Positions 24,090 to 28,856 of a stretch of DNA of 28,856 nucleotides are shown in pieces. The stretch covers positions 1-28,856 of IMG/VR virus record IMGVR_UViG_3300025864_000041. One strand, written 5' to 3'. Below the pieces are notes generated by a model, which saw nothing but the letters and a program-made list of their open reading frames with translations, did no database searches and was not told the DNA's origin. The stretch comes from a virus. Each line of letters begins with the position of its first letter. Positions within the stretch are counted from its first letter, which is position 1. The translations under genes were made by a program, and so were the position numbers.

Positions 24090-24094
24090 AAAAA

Positions 24095-25261
24095 ATGGAC
24101 GAACAAGATTCATCTAACAAGGGGCATTTTCAGACCACAGAGCTCTCTGAAAATACCGAACCTCCTTTAGCAAGCTCCCCGAAATCAATCGATTTTAAAA
24201 ATAAATTCTACCCTACATCATCTTTATCAGAATGGAATGACTGGAAATGGCAAATCCGTAACAGCATAACTTCTTATGATGAATTGAAAAGAATTTTCGG
24301 AGATTCTGAATACGAATTATCCGAAGACATTAATCTGCCATTAAGAATCACTCCATATTATGCGAGTACAATTTCTTCATTAAATCAAGGAATTGGTAAG
24401 TGTGTTATTCCAACCAGTAACGAACTTATTGTTACACCTAATGAAGTTAATGACTCATTGCATGAAGAACAACAAAGTCCAGTAGCATGTATAGTGCATA
24501 GATATCCAGACCGTGTCTTGTTTCTAACAACGGACTTTTGTTCTTCAAATTGTCGATACTGCACAAGAAGTCGACTTATTAATCGTGAAACAATTTCACG
24601 AAAAGTTTGGGATAAAGGAATTCAATATATTAAAGATCATCCTGAAATACGAGATGTATTGTTATCAGGTGGTGACCCACTTACAATGAGTGATGATAGT
24701 ATTGAGTATCTTCTTAAAGAAATAAGAGCTATTGATCATGTTGAGTTTTTACGTATTGGAACAAAAGTTCCTGTCGTATTACCTCAAAGAATTACTCCTG
24801 AGTTAACTAATATGCTTAAGAAATACCACCCTTTATTTATCAGTATTCACTTTAGCCATCCGGATGAAGTAACTCCAGAAACAAAACAGGCTTGTGAAAG
24901 ACTTGCAGACGCAGGAATTCCGTTAGGGTCACAAACCGTTTTACTTAAAGGCGTTAATGACAGTGTGGAAATCATGAAGAAGCTTATGCATAATTTACTT
25001 ATGATAAGAGTACGTCCTTATTATATCTACGCGTGCGACCACGTAGTAGGTACATCACATTTTAGATCACCTATCAGTAAGGGTATTGAAATCATTGAAG
25101 GATTACGAGGCTGGACAAGTGGTTATGCAGTTCCTCAGTTCATTGTTGACACGCCGGGCGGCAAAATCCCACTTTTGCCTGAATATTTTGTAAGTAGAGA
25201 AGGAAACTGTATAAAATTCCGAAACTATCAAGGAAAAGAATTCACATATTATGAAGATTAA
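24095..25261 (+). CDS. kamA: Radical-SAM lysine 2,3-aminomutase (KamA family)
   Basis: 388 residues. The radical-SAM cluster motif CSSNCRYC (C149, C153, C156) comes after RYPDRVLFLTTD. SGGDPL (191-196), FISIHFSHPDEV (248-259), SQTVLLKGVND (279-289) and the RVRPYYIYACD block (305-315) match lysine 2,3-aminomutase. Asp315 and Asp352 correspond to residues that hold the substrate amino group, and Lys357 (DTPGGK) to the PLP lysine, so activity on lysine is expected: L-lysine to beta-lysine. The usual GGGGK before the lysine is shortened here. EpmB, which modifies EF-P, is a relative. Own terminator and promoter region upstream; no targeting peptide, unlike its neighbours. Confidence 0.92.
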   Translation: MDEQDSSNKGHFQTTELSENTEPPLASSPKSIDFKNKFYPTSSLSEWNDWKWQIRNSITSYDELKRIFGDSEYELSEDINLPLRITPYYASTISSLNQGIGKCVIPTSNELIVTPNEVNDSLHEEQQSPVACIVHRYPDRVLFLTTDFCSSNCRYCTRSRLINRETISRKVWDKGIQYIKDHPEIRDVLLSGGDPLTMSDDSIEYLLKEIRAIDHVEFLRIGTKVPVVLPQRITPELTNMLKKYHPLFISIHFSHPDEVTPETKQACERLADAGIPLGSQTVLLKGVNDSVEIMKKLMHNLLMIRVRPYYIYACDHVVGTSHFRSPISKGIEIIEGLRGWTSGYAVPQFIVDTPGGKIPLLPEYFVSREGNCIKFRNYQGKEFTYYED

Positions 25262-25264
25262 AGC

Positions 25265-25280
25265 GAATATATAAATAAAA
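25265..25280 (+). promoter_or_regulatory. T4-late-like promoter element
   Basis: GAATATATAAATAAAA contains TATAAATA (25270-25277), the T4 late consensus, 15 bases before the ATG at 25293. It starts just after the KamA stop. Confidence 0.4.
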
Positions 25281-25292
25281 TGTATTGTTTAT

Positions 25293-25577
25293 ATGCGTGC
25301 CAAATTCATAAATGAAAAATTTAAAGAAAAAAGCGATCCTATAAAAGATATGCGTATAGGCATACGAAGTAAGAATTTTCCAAAAGGATTTGAACCGATA
25401 TTTATTTTGAAAAAACGATATCCTGGAATGGATTGGCCAGTAGGAACAGTGTTCGGACAAGTTGATGGGTGGGATTCATTAAAAGTATATGATAATAAGG
25501 GTTCAGAACACGGAAATACAGCATGGACAATGACGTATTTTATACCGTGGATAGGTACATTCTTTGAAAAATTTTAA
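25293..25577 (+). CDS. Small basic protein of the EKSDPI group
   Basis: 94 residues. MRAKFINEKFKEKSDPIKD has an FINE site at 5-8 and the EKSDPI-x-DM-x-IGI module found in the 22814 gene. The body is unlike that gene: a Gly/Trp-rich, beta-type region (PGMDWPVGTVFGQVDGWDS, then DNKGSEHGN). Predicted head-internal protein, with a promoter-like element of its own. Family unknown. Confidence 0.65.
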   Translation: MRAKFINEKFKEKSDPIKDMRIGIRSKNFPKGFEPIFILKKRYPGMDWPVGTVFGQVDGWDSLKVYDNKGSEHGNTAWTMTYFIPWIGTFFEKF

Positions 25578-25586
25578 ATTGTGAAC

Positions 25587-26048
25587 ATGAAAAAAGTTAG
25601 AGAAGAATTATATGAAGAATTAAATGAATCATCTGCTACAAGCAAAAAAGGATTTCATGATAATATCGAGCAGGACACATTAGATAATGAGAATTTTCGT
25701 AAGGTACTCTATACCGGAAAAAATATGCAACTGGTTTTAATGACATTAAAACCTGGCGAAAACATTGGAATGGAACATCATCCTGCTGATCAATTTTTTA
25801 GATTTGAAGCCGGAACTGGAGAATGCATCATCAATGGAAATGTATATAAAGTAAGAGATGGATATTCAGTTTTAATCCCAGGTGGTGCAGAACATGACGT
25901 AATAAATACCGGCAAAGTAACTTTGCAAATGTACACATTATATTCACCACCAAATCATACAGATCAAGTAGTTCATACAACAAAAGAAGTTGCAGAAAAA
26001 GCTGAAAAAAGTGGAAAAGATAAATTTAGAGGTAAAACAACTGAATAA
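25587..26048 (+). CDS. Cupin-domain protein with capsid-targeting peptide
   Basis: 153 residues from ATG 25587; a GTG two codons earlier is also in frame. Leader MKKVREELYEELNE (1-14) ends with the LNE site. A single cupin barrel follows (about 36-122). Motif 1 is PGENIGMEHHPADQFFRFEAGTG (split as 57-66 and 67-79) with metal-type His64, His65 and Glu74. Motif 2 is GYSVLIPGGAEHDVIN (92-107) with His103. The metal site looks complete, so an enzyme (isomerase, dioxygenase or similar) or a small-ligand binding protein is possible. The C-terminal 20 residues are Lys-rich. The leader suggests packaging in the head. Confidence 0.85.
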   Translation: MKKVREELYEELNESSATSKKGFHDNIEQDTLDNENFRKVLYTGKNMQLVLMTLKPGENIGMEHHPADQFFRFEAGTGECIINGNVYKVRDGYSVLIPGGAEHDVINTGKVTLQMYTLYSPPNHTDQVVHTTKEVAEKAEKSGKDKFRGKTTE

Positions 26049-26062
26049 AATAAAAATACAGT

Positions 26063-26329
26063 ATGAAGGCAAAATTGGTTAATGAAAATTGGATTGATAA
26101 AAGACCGAAACAGGAAGTTTGGGCAGCAGATAACGATGAAGATGGATATGGCCCTAATGCAGAAATTCTACGTAATGTTGATGATTCGGATGAAAAGATT
26201 TTTTCAAAAAATGATGTTAAAAAAATACTTAGATCTATTGTAGGATATTCAAAGGAACAAGGCAGATTATGTGGAGATTTAGATCAAAAAATAAGAATGC
26301 TTGCTAGAAAACATAACATAAAATTATAA
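26063..26329 (+). CDS. Small protein with capsid-targeting peptide
   Basis: 88 residues. MKAKLVNE (V-x-E site after residue 8) then NWIDKRP. Acidic middle (ADNDEDGYGPNAEIL) and a helical basic C-terminus. Predicted head-internal; family unknown. Confidence 0.6.
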   Translation: MKAKLVNENWIDKRPKQEVWAADNDEDGYGPNAEILRNVDDSDEKIFSKNDVKKILRSIVGYSKEQGRLCGDLDQKIRMLARKHNIKL

Positions 26330-26331
26330 AT

Positions 26332-26637
26332 ATGAAAAAATTACTATACGAAACTTTACATGAATATATAAACGAAACTGAAGGTCTTTTTAAAGGACAA
26401 ATAGATACTGGTCTCGAAGCTAAAGATGTTGATCAAAAAGAATTCTTAGTAGGGTTAGCAGTTGAAAAAATACATTCTGACAACTTGGCAGTTCAAAAAG
26501 AACTCGTACTTCAAAATTTAGCTGACAATCCCAAATTTTATAGTGAAGGAATGAAAAAAGGACTATTTTCGGCACCAGCCGCAATTAACACATACAAAAA
26601 ATATTTTATAGACAAGGACGAACCCGAACAAAAATAA
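26332..26637 (+). CDS. Small helical protein with capsid-targeting peptide
   Basis: 101 residues. MKKLLYETLHEYINE is a 15-residue leader with an INE site. The body is amphipathic and helical (GLFKGQIDTGLEAKD, then EFLVGLAVEKIHSDNLAV). Starts two bases after the previous stop. Last member of the run of tagged genes; family unknown. Confidence 0.65.
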   Translation: MKKLLYETLHEYINETEGLFKGQIDTGLEAKDVDQKEFLVGLAVEKIHSDNLAVQKELVLQNLADNPKFYSEGMKKGLFSAPAAINTYKKYFIDKDEPEQK

Positions 26638-26645
26638 ACACAAAA

Positions 26646-26924
26646 ATGGCAGTAAAAAAAATAATTAAGCCAACAATTAAACCAACACCTAAACTAGCAA
26701 CTGAATCAACATTTTGGGATAAAATTAAAAAATTCCAAATAATAATTAGTCTTATCATAGTTCTTGGTGGATTTTTAGTAGGATATGTGACGTTACTAAA
26801 TGATGTTAAAGAACTTAAAAAAGAAGTTGCGGAAAATACCACACAACTTAAAAAAATGAATGACATTTTGTCGGATCAACAACTTCTTAATGGAAAGATC
26901 ATTCAATATATGCAAATGAAATAA
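26646..26924 (+). CDS. Single-pass membrane protein with coiled coil
   Basis: 92 residues. A basic 30-residue N-terminus, one membrane helix at about 32-54 (IIISLIIVLGGFLVGYVTLL), then a 38-residue coiled coil (LKKEVAENTTQLKKM). Basic residues before the helix put the N-terminus in the cytoplasm. Next to four lipoproteins, this recalls an inner-membrane spanin with outer-membrane partners, but no lysis enzyme is seen here, so the call is tentative. Confidence 0.6.
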   Translation: MAVKKIIKPTIKPTPKLATESTFWDKIKKFQIIISLIIVLGGFLVGYVTLLNDVKELKKEVAENTTQLKKMNDILSDQQLLNGKIIQYMQMK

Positions 26925-26955
26925 ATAAATAAATAAATAAACAATAATAAAAATT

Positions 26956-27381
26956 ATGAAAAAACAATTACTAACAATTTTGACAATTTTGGCATTTATG
27001 ATTCTTGCATCATGTAATACAAAAAACCCAAACTCTAAACAAGGTATATCTATAATGTATGTGGAGGACACTACCAAACTATCTATACAAGAAAAGAATC
27101 AAATTATCATTATTAAGAATCAAGAAGCGATAATAAGAAATCAAGAAAACTTGTTAAGTCGTCAAAAAGATGAGTTTAACAATCAAGGAACTGTGTTAGG
27201 TAATCAAAAAGGTATGCTAAACAATCAAAACGGTGTGTTGGGCAATCAAAAAGATATGCTAAACAATCAAGGAAGTGTACTAAAGAATCAAACAACCGAG
27301 ATAAAGAATCAAAAAAGCATATTAATAAGACAAGATTCAATAAAAAAAAAGGATTCAGTGATTAATATACAAATGAAATAA
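26956..27381 (+). CDS. Lipoprotein with long Asn-Gln heptad stalk (copy 1)
   Basis: 141 residues. Lipoprotein signal (MKKQLL to LASC) with Cys20 at the lipobox. After a spacer of about 17 residues (with a YVEDTTK segment) come 12 heptads, ten with Asn-Gln at positions 2-3 (for example NNQGTVL, GNQKGML), two with Arg-Gln. Setting the hydrophobic residue at a makes Asn the d residue, as in trimeric coiled coils of autotransporter adhesins. Longest of four paralogues. No charged residues follow the Cys that would clearly mark surface export. Confidence 0.8.
   Translation: MKKQLLTILTILAFMILASCNTKNPNSKQGISIMYVEDTTKLSIQEKNQIIIIKNQEAIIRNQENLLSRQKDEFNNQGTVLGNQKGMLNNQNGVLGNQKDMLNNQGSVLKNQTTEIKNQKSILIRQDSIKKKDSVINIQMK
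27133..27333 (+). repeat. 21-base coding repeats in lipoprotein copy 1
   Basis: Nearly every 21 bases contain an AATCAA core coding Asn-Gln, in tandem. The same unit recurs in fewer copies in the three downstream genes. Confidence 0.75.
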
Positions 27382-27415
27382 ATAAATAAACAAACAAACT
27401 AAATAAAATAAAATT

Positions 27416-27700
27416 ATGAAAAAACAATTATTAACAGTATTAGCAGTAGCATTTATGATTTTTGCATGTAATTCATGTACTCCAAAAAGTCCTGCAGTAA
27501 AACAAGAAATAGTGTACACACAAGATACTTCTAAGGTATCTCAGTCAGAACGTAATCAACTTATGATTATAGCAAACCAAGAAGCGATAATAAAAAATCA
27601 AGAAGAGATAATAGCAAATCAAAAAACCTCGTTAAAAAATCAAGGAACCATGTTAAAAAATGAAGATACAATTAAACAATCTACTGATAAAACTAAATAA
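27416..27700 (+). CDS. Lipoprotein with Asn-Gln heptads (copy 2)
   Basis: 94 residues. Signal peptide with Cys18 or Cys21 as the lipid site; the box (IFAC) is less typical than in copy 1. YTQDTSKVSQSERNQ (about 36-50) is shared with copies 3 and 4. Six heptads follow (ANQEAII, KNQEEII and so on), then it stops soon after. It lacks the C-terminal IDSMIVI module of copies 3 and 4. Confidence 0.75.
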   Translation: MKKQLLTVLAVAFMIFACNSCTPKSPAVKQEIVYTQDTSKVSQSERNQLMIIANQEAIIKNQEEIIANQKTSLKNQGTMLKNEDTIKQSTDKTK

Positions 27701-27709
27701 AATAAAAAT

Positions 27710-28090
27710 ATGAAAAAAGTAATTTTAGTAATTTTAACAATTTTGACATTTAGCATTCTTATATCATGTAATACAGGCTCTGTGAAGCCAGAAAAACAAA
27801 CTATATCTGTAACGTACACACAAGATACTTCTAAGGTATCTCAATCAGAAAGGAATCAAGCTTTGATTATTAAGAATCAGGCAGAGATAATAGCAAATCA
27901 AGAAAACTTGTTAAAAAATCAAGATACAATTGAAAAAAGTGTAAATAATGAATATTCACAAAATACAGAAAATCTTATTAGTGAAAGCAAAAATGTAAGT
28001 TCTATGTATATGCAATTGGAACAAATAGGAAAATATTTAAAAATACAACAAAAACAAATCGATTCAATGATTGTAATCAAAATGAAATAA
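27710..28090 (+). CDS. Lipoprotein with Asn-Gln heptads (copy 3)
   Basis: 126 residues. Lipobox Cys20 (LISC), shared YTQDTSKVSQSERNQ block, four heptads, a linker with Ser/Asn, then a C-terminal segment ending QQKQIDSMIVI, which copy 4 also has (QQREIDSMIVI). Copies 3 and 4 therefore share N- and C-terminal modules but differ in stalk length. Confidence 0.75.
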   Translation: MKKVILVILTILTFSILISCNTGSVKPEKQTISVTYTQDTSKVSQSERNQALIIKNQAEIIANQENLLKNQDTIEKSVNNEYSQNTENLISESKNVSSMYMQLEQIGKYLKIQQKQIDSMIVIKMK

Positions 28091-28122
28091 CTAAAATAAA
28101 ATAAAATAACTAAAATAAAATT

Positions 28123-28599
28123 ATGAAAAAACAAATATTATTGGCAATTTTAGCAACATGGGCATTCATGATTATTGTATCATGTGTTGCATGCACTTCT
28201 AGTTATGCACAAGGAAAACAAAATATATCTATAGCGTATACGCAAGATACTTCTAAAATATCTAAGTCGGAAAAGAATCAAACTATAATTCTTAAGAATC
28301 AAAAACATATGATGCAAAATCAAGGAACCATGTTGCAAAATCAAAAAACCTCATTAAAAAATCAAGGAACCATGTTAAAAAATCAAGATTCAATTAAAGA
28401 TAATATAACTGATAGTACACAACAAGTTATTAGCAACAACAAAAATGCGCCTGCATTAAATCTTCAACAAACAATATATAATAATAATACATTAATATTT
28501 GATCAATTAGAAAAAACACAAAAAACTTTAAAAATGCAACAAAGAGAAATCGATTCAATGATTGTAATTCATAAGAAAACAAAACATCTCCAAAAATAG
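28123..28599 (+). CDS. Lipoprotein with Asn-Gln heptads (copy 4)
   Basis: 158 residues. Lipobox Cys21 (IVSC); an alternative signal peptidase I site (SYA|QG) follows 8 residues later, so the form made is uncertain. Shared YTQDTSK block, six heptads (QNQGTML, KNQKTSL), an Asn-rich linker and the QQREIDSMIVI end. Stop is TAG. Last complete gene of the array. Confidence 0.75.
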   Translation: MKKQILLAILATWAFMIIVSCVACTSSYAQGKQNISIAYTQDTSKISKSEKNQTIILKNQKHMMQNQGTMLQNQKTSLKNQGTMLKNQDSIKDNITDSTQQVISNNKNAPALNLQQTIYNNNTLIFDQLEKTQKTLKMQQREIDSMIVIHKKTKHLQK

Positions 28600-28611
28600 A
28601 ATTTTTGGCTC

Positions 28612-28635
28612 GACGCTTCTCAATCGAGGAGTGTT
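28612..28635 (+). other. RNA hairpin after the lipoprotein array
   Basis: A 10-bp stem (28612-28621 with 28626-28635, including three G-U pairs) around an AATC loop. It is not followed by a T-run, so it is either a weak terminator or a structured element. The rest of the spacer to 28736 is AT-rich with no gene seen. Confidence 0.45.
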
Positions 28636-28736
28636 TCGCGTGTCTGCTTATATTCAAAATATAATTGTTAATTTTTAAAACAAATTACATCCGAATGAAT
28701 ATAATTATCAAATAAACTAATATAAACTACATCGCC

Positions 28737-28856
28737 ATGAATATATTTAAAAAAATATGGTATTCTGAACGTTTTATGACGGAAGATCAAAAAATTGTTA
28801 ATACAACATTAAGAGATGTTACAGAATGGATAGAAAAAGAAAAAACACCACCAGAT
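28737..28856 (+). CDS. Uncharacterised protein, 3' end outside window
   Basis: Forty codons visible from ATG 28737, open to the right edge. Begins MNIFKKIWYSERFMTEDQ, with a charged helical stretch after it. Too short to assign. The 137-base spacer before it, with a hairpin, suggests a new transcription unit. Confidence 0.55.
   Translation, partial: MNIFKKIWYSERFMTEDQKIVNTTLRDVTEWIEKEKTPPD

Noticed and set aside
27133-28400. Regular short repeats that might look like a CRISPR array
   Set aside because: Repeats are 21 bases, in phase with the reading frame, have no unique spacers between them and code for heptads in four lipoproteins.
1-28856. Recoded stop codon, as in some large Bacteroidota phages
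   Set aside because: TAA, TGA and TAG each end genes whose neighbours start within a few bases or which are followed by terminator-like structures (for example TGA at 1527, TAG at 23862 and 28599). No gene needs read-through.

Overview
The window is a stretch of an AT-rich tailed-phage (T4-like myovirus) genome that uses the standard bacterial code (TAA, TGA and TAG all act as stops). A prohead-protease/scaffold fusion sits directly upstream of a gp23-type major capsid protein, and genes are tightly packed with ATGA/TAATG overlaps. Starts are mostly preceded by A-rich sequence rather than a GGAGG Shine-Dalgarno, and there are several bacterial lipoproteins. A-rich leaders and lipoproteins of this style are common in Bacteroidota phages, so a Bacteroidota host is my best inference, not a proof.

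Layout. (1) 1-2252, + strand: a membrane protein cut by the window edge, a cysteine-bearing membrane protein and a PPP-type metallophosphoesterase, ending in a terminator. (2) 2253-7456, + strand: head module, with protease-scaffold fusion, major capsid protein and a small protein made of tandem repeats, each unit bounded by hairpins or terminators. (3) 7486-20268, - strand: a long island that reads back toward the head genes. It carries six glycosyltransferases (including a GT10 fucosyltransferase and a relative of T4 alpha-glucosyltransferase), two methyltransferases (one FkbM) and many small unknown genes. It also holds two diverged copies of head genes: a protease-like protein whose catalytic His is replaced by Tyr, and a capsid-like protein lacking the N-terminal half. 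A very acidic protein starts the island. (4) 20339-26637, + strand: a run of small genes, most of which begin with a short Lys-rich peptide ending in L/I/V-x-E (typically LNE or INE). In T4, gp21 protease cuts after (L/I)xE, and internal head proteins carry just such N-terminal capsid-targeting peptides. The same LNE signal occurs in this phage's own capsid protein and scaffold. I infer that this region encodes cargo packed in the head and delivered with the DNA, including a SET-domain methyltransferase and a cupin. A radical-SAM lysine 2,3-aminomutase (KamA) sits inside the run, with a cloverleaf-like RNA and a terminator just upstream. (5) 26646-28599, + strand: a single-pass coiled-coil membrane protein and four tandem paralogous lipoproteins. 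Their stalks are heptads with Asn-Gln at fixed positions, like the N@d layers of trimeric coiled coils. A further gene begins at 28737 and runs off the window.

The most interesting candidate system is the set of proteins tagged for capsid packaging (region 4) together with the matching LNE sites in the protease/scaffold and capsid proteins (region 2). Second is the minus-strand island, where degenerate copies of the capsid and protease genes sit among glycan and methyl transfer enzymes. All function calls come from reading motifs by eye; no database search was run.
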